64,000 nt of DNA from Tolypothrix campylonemoides VB511288 (GTDB lineage: Bacteria; Cyanobacteriota; Cyanobacteriia; Cyanobacteriales; Nostocaceae): the NCBI GenBank assembly GCA_000828075.3, contig JXCB02000001.1, positions 703,119 through 767,118 of the forward strand, written 5' to 3'. A program made the position numbers and the translations under genes. The notes beneath the pieces were generated by a model, which saw only the letters and a list, made by a program, of their open reading frames with translations, was not told the DNA's origin and made no database searches. The stretch's first letter is position 1; every line of letters starts with the position of its first letter. Below are positions 1 to 10,286 of the stretch, one piece after another.

Positions 1-3000
1 TTCTGATAGTGCGGCGTTATCATTTCCTTGCTTTTGGTAGACAACGCCCCGACAGTAGTAACCCACGGCATTATTAGGTTGAAGTTTAATTGTTTGATTG
101 CAATCTGCTAGTGCTGCTTGATAATCTTTTAACTCTTTGCGGACGAAACCCCGCCAGTAGTAAGCGTTGGCATTATCGGATGGAAATTTAAGTGCTTGAT
201 TCAAATCTGTTAACGCAGCTTGGTAATCTATTAAGAAATAGCGCACAATACCCCGCCAGTAGTAACCATTTGCATTATCGGGTTTAAGTTTAATTGTTTG
301 ATTGTAATCTGCTAATGCTGCTTGATAATCTCTCAACCAATAGTAGACATTACCCCGCCAGTAGTAAGCATTAGCATTATCTTGTTGAAGCTTAAGAGCT
401 TGATTGAAATCTGCCAGCGCTGCTTGATAATTTTTCAAATCTTTGTGAAGAATACCCCGTGAAACGTAGTTATCGCTATTGGGTTCAAGTTTAATCACTT
501 GGTTGTAATCTGCTAGTGCTTCTTGATACTTGTTCAACTGATAGAGAACAGTACCTCTCCGTCTGTAGTTGTTGACATCATTCGGTTGAAGCTCAATAGC
601 TTTTTTGTAATCTGCTAACGCTGCTAGTTCTTTTTTTAACTTGACAAGGACATTCGCACGCCAGTAGTAGGAGTCGCCATCATCGGGTTGAATTTTAATC
701 GCTCGATCGTAATCTTTTAATGCTGCTTGATAATCGTTCAACTTGACAAGGATATTACCTCGTAAAACAAGGGGTCTGATATCATTAGGTGGCAGGATTT
801 TTATGGCTGTATTAGCATCTTTTAATGCTTCTTGATACTTGTTCGACAGATAAAAAAAGTTACCCCGCCAGTAGTAAGCACTACCATTATTAGGTTGAAG
901 TTTGATTGCTAGATTGTAATCTTCTAGTGCTGCTGCTTTATAGTCTTTCAACTCTTTTCGGATAATACCCCGTACAATATAGTTTTCGGCATTATCAGGT
1001 TGAAGTTTAATTGCCCGATCCAAATCTGCTAGCGCTGCTTGATAATTGTTCTGCCGATAGAGAATATCACCCCGCAGCCTGTAGGCATTGGCATTATCGG
1101 GTTCAAGTTTAATTGCTTGAGTATAATCTTCTTGGGCTTCTTGATACTTGTTCAACTCTTTATGGACAGCACCACGCAAAATGTAGCTAGGGGTGTTATC
1201 AGAGTTATATTTAATCGCTTGGTTGAAATCTACTAGCGCTGCTGGATAATTTTTCAAATCTTTGTGGAACTTACCCCGCCAGTGATAAGCAAAAGCATTA
1301 TCGGGTTCAAGTTTAATTGCTTGATTATAATCTGCTAGCGCTGCTTTCTCATCTTTCAAATTTTTGTAGATATTACCCCGCCAGTAATAGGCATCAGCAT
1401 TATTTTGTTGAAGCTTAATCGCCTGATTAAAATCTGTTAGTGCTGCTTTATTATCTTTGACAGCATCGTAATAAGTACCCCGCAAAAAGTATTGAAGTGC
1501 ATTGTTAGGTTGGAGTTTAATCGCGTGATTAAAATCTGCTAACGCTGCTTTGTTATCTTTCAACCGCTTGTATAAATTACCTCGCGAAGTATAAGCAGTA
1601 GCATTATTTGGTTGAAGCTTAATTGCTTGATTATAATCTGCTAATGCCGCTTTATTATCTTTAATATCAAGGTAGAAATCACCTCGCGAAATGTAAGCAG
1701 TAGCATTATTTGGTTGAAGCTTAATCGCTTGATTATAATCTGCTAGCGCTAGTTGATACTCTTTCAACTTAACACGAATCTGACCTCGTACAATGTAAGC
1801 ATTAGCATTATCAGGTTGAAGTTTAATAAGTTGATTAGAATCTGCGAATGCTCCTGCATAATCTTTCGACAGATAAAGAATATTAGTCCGTAGAAAGTAG
1901 TTAAAATCAAAACCCTCAATATTAACCGCCTGATTAATTGCTTCTAGTGCCTCTGGATATCTTTTTAATGCAGATAATATCGACGAACGAAAAAAATAAA
2001 GAACAAAGTCTTTATCCATACTGTACTCAATAGCCTTGTCAACTGCTGCGAGAGCTAATGAATATTTTTCTAAATTAGACAATACCAAAGCTTTAGCCTT
2101 CCAAGCCTCAGAGCTATTTGGCTTAATAGTAACTGCTTTTTTAAGGGCATCTAGAGCTTTTTCATTATAATCTTCCGCATTTGCCAAGACTAAACCAATT
2201 AGGTAATTGGCTTCATAAGAGTTTTGATTAACTCTCAGTATTTGTTGTAAAACAGTTACGGCTTCAGAAAATTTTCTGATTCTCCATAATCTATTAGCAT
2301 ATTGAAATAGCTTATCTTCCGTAGCATTAGCTGATGGTTTCTTGATAGTAAATAATGGATGCTCCCACAGCGAATTAATTTCTGAATCTCTGATGTTTGG
2401 TGTCTCAGAACTGACGGCTAACTTTATTCCTGCTTGTGTGGCTAATCCGGCAATGCTACTGCTGGGTGTACCATAGCCCAAACCTATTTGAGTAGTACAA
2501 TTTTCAGCACATCTGATTGTTTCACTACCAATACCTCCATTAATCCCAATCACTTGTCCCATCGCATCTAGCAATGGTCCTCCACTCGTTCCAGGTAGCG
2601 ATAAATTGGAGTAACTCAGATTTAATCTATAACCATCATTCAGTAAATTTTTCAACAACTCAGAACTGCCGTCTGTATTTGCAAACGAATTTTCTCTCAC
2701 CTGAAGATAACCTGCATTTAATTCCAGTTTTCCACTCTCTGCGGGAAACCCAGATAAAAATACCCAAAATGTTTTTGGTTTTTGGTTAATGTAATCTAAA
2801 GCTGATTGGTTATATTGAGAGAGAGTTGCAATATCATAGCGTTCATTGCTAGTAAATTTAATCAATACAGCGTGTGTTAAGTCTGACTTAATTATATTTT
2901 CCGGTTTCACTGCATATCGCTTACCATCTGGGGTAATAATTTGATGTTGATAAGATGATACTTTGGGTGAATTTTTGAACAAATGACGCGCCGTAGCTAC

Positions 3001-3951
3001 ATAATAAGTGTTTCCTTGTTTAGCAATTATTACTCCCGATCCATTATCATTGGATTCTTGATTATCTTTTTTAGATTTAAAGTCAATCCTGACAGTAATC
3101 TTTTGAGCGATGTTATCGATTTTATCCGCTAATGTATTACCTACTGGCGGTTTTACAGCTTGCTGCTGATTCCGCCATTCAGGGGGAATAATTGCTAAGT
3201 TAGGAGCGACTTTCGCTAAAGTTTGAATGGGAACAGCAAAACTAAATTTTTTCAATCGTTGAATTTCTTCTGTATTGGGAACCGTCCCATCTTGATAGGT
3301 GTAAGTATCGTTTAAAATCGCATTGTTATGTAAACCATTTATCCCGATTAATTTACCTTCTTGATTTAATAGTGTTCCTCCACTCATTCCCTGTCGAATT
3401 TCATTGGTATACCCAATTTGATACCCACCAATTAATGGTTGAGGAGATACCAGAGATATTTTGCCATTGGTGATGACTAATTCTTTGCTATCATCGGGAA
3501 AGCCAGCAGCCAAGACTTCTTGATTTTCTGATACATTGGAGTTGGTTGCTAAGGTAACAATTTGGTAGTTTTCTTGAGCTTGAAACTGCAAAACAGCTAA
3601 ATCATTACCTGATAAAGAATCCCCACGACTAATAACTGTAGCCTTATGGGTTTTACCATCAGGAGTTTGGATATTATGAGTCCCTTTGGTACTAATGACA
3701 TGGGCGTTGGTTAGAATGGTGTAAGTGCGTCCTTGTCTGCTAATTAAAACTCCACTTCCACCTTTATTAGAACTCAAGACTTTAACGGTGACAGCTTGAG
3801 CTAGTTGACGAAGTTTTTCTGCGGATAAGGTATTATTTGCAAGTATAGGAGTGGGTTGATTAGGTACTTGCTGAGATATTTTAGCGTAGGCGCTAGAGAG
3901 CATAAGGAAAGCACTTAAGCTAGCGATCGCAACAATATTAAAGCGCTTCAT
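1..3951 (-). CDS. Secreted tandem trypsin-like (S1) protease with TPR array, 3' end outside the window
   Basis: The frame is open from ATG at 3951 to the window edge (1317 codons), so the C-terminus is missing. Residues 1-23 form a signal peptide ending AYA. A first S1/Do-type domain has a complete triad: H84 in TNAHV, D117 in NDLAVL, S190 in GMSGG. A second one has H323 in TARH and S456 in GTSGG, but the position matching the catalytic Asp is T359 in DLTHAVL. From about residue 540 there are 22 full TPR units plus a partial one, most 34 residues with the core AALADYNQAIKLQPNN. The protein is probably periplasmic or outer-surface, using TPRs to bind partners; substrate unknown. The COP23 gene lies 186 bp upstream on the same strand, so they may be co-transcribed. 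The family assignment is firm; the activity of the second protease domain is doubtful. Confidence 0.88.
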   Translation of the reverse strand, partial: MKRFNIVAIASLSAFLMLSSAYAKISQQVPNQPTPILANNTLSAEKLRQLAQAVTVKVLSSNKGGSGVLISRQGRTYTILTNAHVISTKGTHNIQTPDGKTHKATVISRGDSLSGNDLAVLQFQAQENYQIVTLATNSNVSENQEVLAAGFPDDSKELVITNGKISLVSPQPLIGGYQIGYTNEIRQGMSGGTLLNQEGKLIGINGLHNNAILNDTYTYQDGTVPNTEEIQRLKKFSFAVPIQTLAKVAPNLAIIPPEWRNQQQAVKPPVGNTLADKIDNIAQKITVRIDFKSKKDNQESNDNGSGVIIAKQGNTYYVATARHLFKNSPKVSSYQHQIITPDGKRYAVKPENIIKSDLTHAVLIKFTSNERYDIATLSQYNQSALDYINQKPKTFWVFLSGFPAESGKLELNAGYLQVRENSFANTDGSSELLKNLLNDGYRLNLSYSNLSLPGTSGGPLLDAMGQVIGINGGIGSETIRCAENCTTQIGLGYGTPSSSIAGLATQAGIKLAVSSETPNIRDSEINSLWEHPLFTIKKPSANATEDKLFQYANRLWRIRKFSEAVTVLQQILRVNQNSYEANYLIGLVLANAEDYNEKALDALKKAVTIKPNSSEAWKAKALVLSNLEKYSLALAAVDKAIEYSMDKDFVLYFFRSSILSALKRYPEALEAINQAVNIEGFDFNYFLRTNILYLSKDYAGAFADSNQLIKLQPDNANAYIVRGQIRVKLKEYQLALADYNQAIKLQPNNATAYISRGDFYLDIKDNKAALADYNQAIKLQPNNATAYTSRGNLYKRLKDNKAALADFNHAIKLQPNNALQYFLRGTYYDAVKDNKAALTDFNQAIKLQQNNADAYYWRGNIYKNLKDEKAALADYNQAIKLEPDNAFAYHWRGKFHKDLKNYPAALVDFNQAIKYNSDNTPSYILRGAVHKELNKYQEAQEDYTQAIKLEPDNANAYRLRGDILYRQNNYQAALADLDRAIKLQPDNAENYIVRGIIRKELKDYKAAALEDYNLAIKLQPNNGSAYYWRGNFFYLSNKYQEALKDANTAIKILPPNDIRPLVLRGNILVKLNDYQAALKDYDRAIKIQPDDGDSYYWRANVLVKLKKELAALADYKKAIELQPNDVNNYRRRGTVLYQLNKYQEALADYNQVIKLEPNSDNYVSRGILHKDLKNYQAALADFNQALKLQQDNANAYYWRGNVYYWLRDYQAALADYNQTIKLKPDNANGYYWRGIVRYFLIDYQAALTDLNQALKFPSDNANAYYWRGFVRKELKDYQAALADCNQTIKLQPNNAVGYYCRGVVYQKQGNDNAALSE

Positions 3952-4137
3952 TTTTTCAATTGATTAAAGTAATGTTGAGTAAAGCCATAGATAAAAAACG
4001 CTCGTAGTAAGCACTTTAGTGCGTCTTAATCAAAGATAAATAGTGGTATCTATCTAATTTTTACTAGTGTTGAAACGCCTACAACGAGCATATTTACTGA
4101 GATAGCAGCAGCATGATATCAACAAGAATTGATATTA

Positions 4138-4680
4138 TTATTTTTCTACAGGGGCTGTTTGCAAAAACTTCTTAATGTCAATTTTGTAGTAGACTTGAGG
4201 TTTCTTAGAACTATGCTCTATTGGTTTAGTACTACGCCCTCTAAGGATTTCTTTGAGTTCATTAAGAATCTGCAAGGAATCATCTTGAGGTCGTAAAGTT
4301 AGCAGTACAGTATCGCAAGGAGCATCTAGTTGTTTGGCTGTGCAAATGACTGCTTGGCCATTGGCTGTACCATTAGTTATGTAAGACAAGCTTTGATTGT
4401 TATAAGCAGTCTGGAATCGTGACGATACTTGTTCACAGCGTTGGTCAGGAGTAATAGTTTGACTGTTGAACCACCGGTATTTCCAACGGATAACTGCTAT
4501 TTTTCCCCGTGATGTCCAACCGTAAGTTGTGGGAAAGCGTTTATCAGTTTGTTGGTCGTAACCCGAAGCACAGATAAAGCTAACTTCGTCATCAGCTTTG
4601 GCTTGACTAATCATAGAAGTGATGCAGGTAGCAGTTAAAACGCAGCCAGTGAACAGGGAAACGATTAATTTAGAATTCAT
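4138..4680 (-). CDS. COP23-domain exported protein
   Basis: A 180-residue protein with a signal peptide (cleavage near AKA-DD, residue 29-30) and four cysteines in the mature part (in SFICASG, QRCEQV, AVICTA and DAPCDT), the pattern of the cyanobacterial circadian-oscillating protein COP23 domain. A strong Shine-Dalgarno GAAGGAG lies 7 bases before the ATG, which supports this start. COP23-domain genes are commonly found beside S1-protease/TPR genes in cyanobacteria, and that arrangement is present here. Function unknown; it may be a partner or substrate of the neighbouring secreted protease (inference). The 62-residue open frame seen antisense to the next gene is unrelated. Confidence 0.8.
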   Translation of the reverse strand: MNSKLIVSLFTGCVLTATCITSMISQAKADDEVSFICASGYDQQTDKRFPTTYGWTSRGKIAVIRWKYRWFNSQTITPDQRCEQVSSRFQTAYNNQSLSYITNGTANGQAVICTAKQLDAPCDTVLLTLRPQDDSLQILNELKEILRGRSTKPIEHSSKKPQVYYKIDIKKFLQTAPVEK

Positions 4681-5300
4681 ATTTTTTCTCCTTCAACGTC
4701 AATCAAGAAATCTTTTGGGATAATTGCGAGCTAGTTATATTTTCAAAACTAGCAAAATTAATAAACACTAGAATTACTGTCCTTGCTTTGTTAATAGACA
4801 TCTTAAAACCTGATTTATATACACCTAAGAATTTGAGAATAAGTTCATCAATTTAAGTTCAACATCTGTGTTGGTGAAGTTTTATTCAACATTGTTAATG
4901 TCTATCTGACTGCTGCTAAAGTAAAACTGGTCAGTCAGTTTATAAATTAACTATTAAATTTATGTATTATGTGTTCTTGTACTGATACAATTATCAGGTT
5001 TTACTAACTAAATACACAAACAAAAACTCTCACCAGCGCAAAATAAATCTGGCGCGTTACATAAATTTATGCACCCTTTATGCACCCTAAAAATTCCAAA
5101 TATTGAATTTATTTATTTTTTTGATTTGGAGCAAAAGCGAAAGAATAGTATCATTTATAGCAAAGCGAGTCAAGATGTTTGTTTTTTTTTACTAAAGTAA
5201 AAAGATTGCAGTTAATCACATCTTTACTCAAGACTGCTCATAGTCCACTGATTTCACAAACACCTTAAGTAAAAAAATCAAGCTAGTCATCAATCTACAT
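4681..5300. other. Divergent intergenic region, COP23 and HTH-AAA genes
   Basis: 620 bases of AT-rich DNA between divergent genes, which must hold both promoters. I see no convincing RNA gene, conserved repeat or coding frame. There are T and A runs around 5175-5205, but no operator-like palindrome that I would defend. Confidence 0.5.
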
Positions 5301-6593
5301 ATGAATCAAGAAGCTTTTGAACACATATATCAATACAAATTAACTCCGAAGCAGAAGAAGGTATTGCCATTATTTTTAAATGGACAGACAGATGAACACA
5401 TAGCCAGAGAACTTGGCGCTACGCATCGTTCTACTGCTAGCCATCAACTTAGAAATATATCTACTAAATTTGGCTTTCCTCCTGAAACTGAACCAGATTA
5501 CCGTTGTAATTTGATTGAGATATTTGCCAAATATAAGCCAGAATTAGTCAGTGTTAAAGCTTTAGAAAAATGCGGACATATCATTCAGAATATACGGTTT
5601 CCAGAAGGACCAGAGCCAGTTAACTCTGCCTTTTATCAAGAACGCTCTCCCATTGAATCTCGTTGTTATAGTGCTATCAAGGAGTCAGGTGCGCTCATTC
5701 GGATTAAAGCCCCCAAGCAGATGGGTAAAACTTCGCTTTTAAAAAGAATTAGGGCGGAAGCTAAGAAGAGTCATTATAGTACAGTTTACTTAAATTTCAG
5801 CTTAATAGAAAGAAATAAATTTACTAATGCCAATGATTTTTTACGCTGTTTTTATGCTTATGTAATTAATCAACTATCTTCAGCGCCTCCACTACAAGTG
5901 TGGGATCTAGATACTCCCAGTATGGTCAATTGCACCCTAACCTTTCAAAATCTACTAAAAAAATTAGATGGTGTTTTAGTTCTCGCTTTAGATGAAGTAG
6001 ATAAATTATTTGAATATCCTGAAATTTATGAAAATTTCTTTCCCATGTTGCGTAATTGGAATGAAAATGCCAATGAATCAGAAACATGGGAAAGATTGCG
6101 ACTATTAGTATCACATTCTACAGAAGATTATGGACGTTTAGATATTAATCAATCTCCTTTTAATGTAGGTTTACCAATTAAATTAGAAGAATTTAATCAG
6201 GAACAGGTGAAAAGTTTAGCTATTCGACATGGTTTGGATAGTAAAAATATTTTTCCCATTATGTCTTTAGTGGGAGGACATCCTTACTTAGTGCGATTGG
6301 CGCTTTATTATCTAGTACGTCAGGATGTAAATATTGAGCAGTTAATCAAAGATGCAACTACAGATACGGGAATTTATACTGAGCATTTACGCCGACATTT
6401 AGAGACACTCCAAGAAAATCAAGAATTAGGAAGTGTATTTAAAGCAATATTGAATACTGATGAAGTCGTTAAATTAGAGTCTAAAAATCGCCAAATCTAT
6501 CAATTAGATAGTATGGGACTAATTAAAATTACCAATAATATTGTTATACCACGCTGCCGTTTGTATCATGAATACTTTTGCGATCGCCTCTAA
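5301..6593 (+). CDS. HTH-AAA-like ATPase (AAA_35 type)
   Basis: 430 residues. Residues about 10-60 look like a LuxR/GerE-type helix-turn-helix (LTPKQKKVLPLFLNG, then TDEHIARELGA), a domain found at the start of many cyanobacterial signalling/conflict proteins of the vMAP type. From about residue 105 follows an AAA-like P-loop ATPase: Walker A APKQMGKTSLL at 137-147 and Walker B VLALDEVDKL near 226-235, then the GGHPYLVRLALYYL motif typical of the family. No membrane segment or effector domain is visible. The next gene on the same strand (184 bases away) carries the same ATPase domain fused to WD40 repeats, so the two may form hetero-oligomers or act as regulator and sensor (inference). The family is secure; the biological role is not known. 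Confidence 0.8.
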   Translation: MNQEAFEHIYQYKLTPKQKKVLPLFLNGQTDEHIARELGATHRSTASHQLRNISTKFGFPPETEPDYRCNLIEIFAKYKPELVSVKALEKCGHIIQNIRFPEGPEPVNSAFYQERSPIESRCYSAIKESGALIRIKAPKQMGKTSLLKRIRAEAKKSHYSTVYLNFSLIERNKFTNANDFLRCFYAYVINQLSSAPPLQVWDLDTPSMVNCTLTFQNLLKKLDGVLVLALDEVDKLFEYPEIYENFFPMLRNWNENANESETWERLRLLVSHSTEDYGRLDINQSPFNVGLPIKLEEFNQEQVKSLAIRHGLDSKNIFPIMSLVGGHPYLVRLALYYLVRQDVNIEQLIKDATTDTGIYTEHLRRHLETLQENQELGSVFKAILNTDEVVKLESKNRQIYQLDSMGLIKITNNIVIPRCRLYHEYFCDRL

Positions 6594-6776
6594 TGAAAGT
6601 GGATTGAATAACTGTAACTCTTAATTTGCCTAATGTTAGGCTTGTCGTCACGCACCAATAGCGCAGAAAGGTTGCGTTATGGTATCACTACATATTCTAC
6701 GATAATAGAGTTTTAGATCTTATTAAATCCGCATTTATAAATCTAAATTTTTCATAGTTGGACTGGTGTAAAAGCA

Positions 6777-9700
6777 ATGAATTTTGACAACTATTATAAA
6801 GTTGGTGGTAGTTTAAATGCGAATCATCGCACCTATGTATCTCGAAAAGCCGATGCACAAATCTTTCAACTGTTGAAGGCTGGGGAGTATTGTTTTGTAT
6901 TTAACTCACGACAGATGGGTAAATCTAGTTTGCGAGTACAAGCAATCAAAAAACTCAGAGCAATAGGAATAAAATGTGCTTCCATTGATTTGACTATCCT
7001 TGGTGGTCATGTGAGTCCAGAAAAATGGTATAAGGGATTTGCAAATCAATTGTTAACTAGTTTGGAAATTGATGATATAGATTTTAATAGTTGGTGGTTA
7101 CAGCATGACTCTTGGACAGATGTGCAGCGATTAAATTTACTCTTTGACTCCTTGGTATTGAATAAATTATCAGCGAATATCATCATTTTTATTGATGAAA
7201 TTGATACCTTACTCAAAACTGAATTTAAAGATGATTTTTTTGCTTTAATTCGCGCTTGTTACAATCAACGTGCTGAATCTCCCAAATATGAACGTCTAAC
7301 TTTTTGTTTGCTAGGGGTAGCGACACCAGGAGATTTAATTCAAGAGAGAGAACGTACACCGTTTAATATTGGTAGTTCCATAGAACTAACTGGATTTAGC
7401 TTTGTCGAAGCTAAAGATGCATTAATTCCAGGGTTAGCAGACACAGTAGAGCATCCTGAAGCGGTATTGCAAGACGTGTTACGCTGGACTGGTGGACAGC
7501 CATTCCTTACACAAAAGTTGTGCAGCTTAATTGCCCAAGAAACAACAAATAGTTATCTGAATGTTAATGAATTCGTTGATAAAGATATTATAAATAATTG
7601 GGAAACCCAAGATGAACCAGAGCATTTAAGAACCATACGCGATCGCCTACTGCGGAATGAACAAAAAGCAGGTAGATTATTGGGATTATACCAACAAGTT
7701 TTGCAACCAGGTGCGTTGGTAATCGTAAATAGCAGTCAAGAGCAAACAGAATTAAGACTATCAGGTTTAGTAGTCAAAAAAGATAATTATTTAAAAGTAT
7801 ACAATCCCATCTATCAAGCGGTTTTTAATCAAGATTGGATTGAACAAGAATTAGATAAACTTCGCCCCTATAGTGAAGCAATTAATAACTGGTTAAATTC
7901 CCAACAAGAACCATCCTGGCTATTGCGAGGGAAAGCTTTAGATGAAGCTTTAACATGGGCAGTTGGTAAAAATCTTAGTAATACTGATTATGAATTTTTA
8001 CAATTAAGCCAAAAAATTACTACAGAATTACAAATTGAAGCTAATCATAAATTGACTGAAATTAATCAGAAATTAGCTGATGCTAATGAAATAGCTAGCC
8101 AGAAACTAGCAGAAACCAATGAACAGGCAAAGCAACAATTAGCTAAAGCTAATCAGAAAGCGAAGTATATCATTTGGATAGGAGGAATAGTTGCAACTAT
8201 TCTGGTTTTTGTAGGACAAAACATACTATATACAGCCAAGGAAGCTACGAGACTCACACAGGTGGGATACAATACCGAGCAACAATTTAAATCTAAACAA
8301 CTTGAAGCTTTACTTTCAGCCATGAGGGCTGGTCAAGATTTAAAAACTCTTGTGCCAAATCAATCTTCTTTGGGAGAATATCAAACAACTACCCCCTTAT
8401 CTGCTTTACTGAATATTCTCGTCAATATTCATGAATATAATCAATTTGACATTGGTCAAAAAATAAATGGTGGTGCTGTGAGTTTTAGTCCTGATGGTGA
8501 GTTTATAGCTTTTACGAATGATGACGGTACTATTGCTAATAATGATGGTACTATTAAACTCTGGAAGAGAGATGGTACTCTCACCAAAACTCTCTCTGGG
8601 CATAAGGATACGGTAAAAAGCTTGAGCTTTAGCCACGATAGCCAATTCATAGCTTCTGCTAGTGATGACTATACTGTTAAAGTCTGGAAGAGAGATGGTA
8701 CTCTAATTAAAACCCTCGTTGGACATCAACGTTCGGTAGTCAGTGTGTCATTTAGTTCTGATAATACTATTGTTTCTGCCAGCAAAGATGGAACTATAAA
8801 ACTTTGGCAATTGAATGGGACTCTGATTACAACTATACCTGTGCAAATGCAGAGTAATTTAATTACAACTGCTGCAATCAGCGCTAATGGGGAAATTATT
8901 GCTGTTGGTAGTGAAGAAGGAAATATTGAACTTTGGAACCGCAATAGAACCTTGCTTAAAACTCTTTCTGGGCATCAAGGTTGGGTAACAAGTGTCACTT
9001 TTAGCCCTGATGGTGAAACTATTGCTGCTGTTGATGATGGAGCTATCAAACTTTGGGAACTTAATGGCACTTTAGTTAAAACCGAGGGGCATACAGGTAG
9101 AATAAACACCGTTCGTTTTAGCCCAAATAGTAAAATTATTGCTTCTGGGAGCAGTGACAAAACTATCAAACTCTGGCAATTAGACGGTACTCTAATTAAT
9201 ACCTTTGTTGGACATAGTGATTCAGTCGCTAGCGTCAATTTTAACCCGGACGGTAAAGCGATCTCTTCTGTTGACAGAGATGGAAAAATTAAACTTTGGT
9301 ACTTAGATGTATCTCCGGTAACTAAATTAAATGGGCATAAAGGTCGGATAACAGGTATTCGTTTTAGCCCTAATGGTAAAACAATCGTTTCTGCTGGTGA
9401 AGATAGTACTGTAAAACTTTGGCGACGGGATGGAACTTTAATTGATATCTTCAAAGGACATAGAACTTTGGGAAATAGTCTTAGTTTTAGTTTTAGTCCA
9501 GATGGTGAAACTATTGTTACTAGTACTGTGAAAGGTATTACTCAACTCTGGAAAAAAGATGGGACGCTAATTAAACCCCTCCCTGGTTATGAAGGTTTGC
9601 TACCAAGTGTCAGTTTCGGACCCGACGGTAAAATTATTGCATTTGGTACTGACAAACGTACTATTAAAATCTGGAAGCAGGATGCTCCTACTCTAATTTC

Positions 9701-10286
9701 ATCTCCTGATAAAGATGGTCATAAAAATTGGGTAAAAAGTATCAGTTTTAGTCCAGATGGTAAAACTATCGCTTCTGGTGGTGATAGTGATGATAGAACT
9801 ATAAAACTTTGGCACATAGATGGGACTTTAATTACTACTCTAAATGGGCATAAAGAAGATATTAATAGCATAAGTTTCAGCCCCGATGGAGAAATTATTG
9901 CTTCAGGGAGTACAGATCAAACTATAAAACTTTGGCAGCGGGACGGAAAACCAATCACTACCCTCATAGGACATAACGATTCAGTTACAAGCGTCAGTTT
10001 CAGCCCCGATGGTAACATCATTGCTTCTGGTAGTGATGACACAACTATAAAACTTTGGAAATGGGATGGAACTCCCATTACTACCCTCACAGGACATAAA
10101 AAGTCAGTGACAAGCCTTATTTTCAGCCCTGATGGCAAGATTATTGCTTCTGCTAGTGAAGATGGCGAAGTGATTTTGTGGAATTTGGATTTAGATGATT
10201 TACTAGCACGGGGATGTCAATGGCTTCAAGATTATCTTCTCACTCATCCTAAAGCTCGCAATAGTCTGCATCCATATTGCAACTAA
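6777..10286 (+). CDS. AAA-like ATPase / membrane / double WD40 propeller protein
   Basis: 1169 residues. The N-terminal AAA-like (AAA_35) domain has Walker A NSRQMGKSSL (about 42-51) and Walker B IIIFIDEIDTLL (about 136-147), then GGQPFLTQKLC. Residues about 425-462 are a coiled coil built on repeats of LAETNEQ/LAKANQK. A single membrane helix spans about 464-486. From about 558 there are 14 WD40 units of roughly 41 residues ending in TIKLW, enough for two seven-blade propellers, closed by the LARGCQWLQDYL tail common in cyanobacterial WD40 proteins. The layout is that of a STAND-like sensor: ligand or partner binding by the propellers, nucleotide switch on the other side of the membrane. Blades 11-13 are the most alike, which suggests recent duplication or conversion. 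No effector domain is fused; the partner may be encoded nearby. Confidence 0.85.
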   Translation: MNFDNYYKVGGSLNANHRTYVSRKADAQIFQLLKAGEYCFVFNSRQMGKSSLRVQAIKKLRAIGIKCASIDLTILGGHVSPEKWYKGFANQLLTSLEIDDIDFNSWWLQHDSWTDVQRLNLLFDSLVLNKLSANIIIFIDEIDTLLKTEFKDDFFALIRACYNQRAESPKYERLTFCLLGVATPGDLIQERERTPFNIGSSIELTGFSFVEAKDALIPGLADTVEHPEAVLQDVLRWTGGQPFLTQKLCSLIAQETTNSYLNVNEFVDKDIINNWETQDEPEHLRTIRDRLLRNEQKAGRLLGLYQQVLQPGALVIVNSSQEQTELRLSGLVVKKDNYLKVYNPIYQAVFNQDWIEQELDKLRPYSEAINNWLNSQQEPSWLLRGKALDEALTWAVGKNLSNTDYEFLQLSQKITTELQIEANHKLTEINQKLADANEIASQKLAETNEQAKQQLAKANQKAKYIIWIGGIVATILVFVGQNILYTAKEATRLTQVGYNTEQQFKSKQLEALLSAMRAGQDLKTLVPNQSSLGEYQTTTPLSALLNILVNIHEYNQFDIGQKINGGAVSFSPDGEFIAFTNDDGTIANNDGTIKLWKRDGTLTKTLSGHKDTVKSLSFSHDSQFIASASDDYTVKVWKRDGTLIKTLVGHQRSVVSVSFSSDNTIVSASKDGTIKLWQLNGTLITTIPVQMQSNLITTAAISANGEIIAVGSEEGNIELWNRNRTLLKTLSGHQGWVTSVTFSPDGETIAAVDDGAIKLWELNGTLVKTEGHTGRINTVRFSPNSKIIASGSSDKTIKLWQLDGTLINTFVGHSDSVASVNFNPDGKAISSVDRDGKIKLWYLDVSPVTKLNGHKGRITGIRFSPNGKTIVSAGEDSTVKLWRRDGTLIDIFKGHRTLGNSLSFSFSPDGETIVTSTVKGITQLWKKDGTLIKPLPGYEGLLPSVSFGPDGKIIAFGTDKRTIKIWKQDAPTLISSPDKDGHKNWVKSISFSPDGKTIASGGDSDDRTIKLWHIDGTLITTLNGHKEDINSISFSPDGEIIASGSTDQTIKLWQRDGKPITTLIGHNDSVTSVSFSPDGNIIASGSDDTTIKLWKWDGTPITTLTGHKKSVTSLIFSPDGKIIASASEDGEVILWNLDLDDLLARGCQWLQDYLLTHPKARNSLHPYCN

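Noticed and set aside
8406..10138. Several minus-strand frames inside the WD40 gene
   Set aside because: They are regular antisense shadows of the WD40 repeats (PSGLK and CQS motifs recur with the repeat period).
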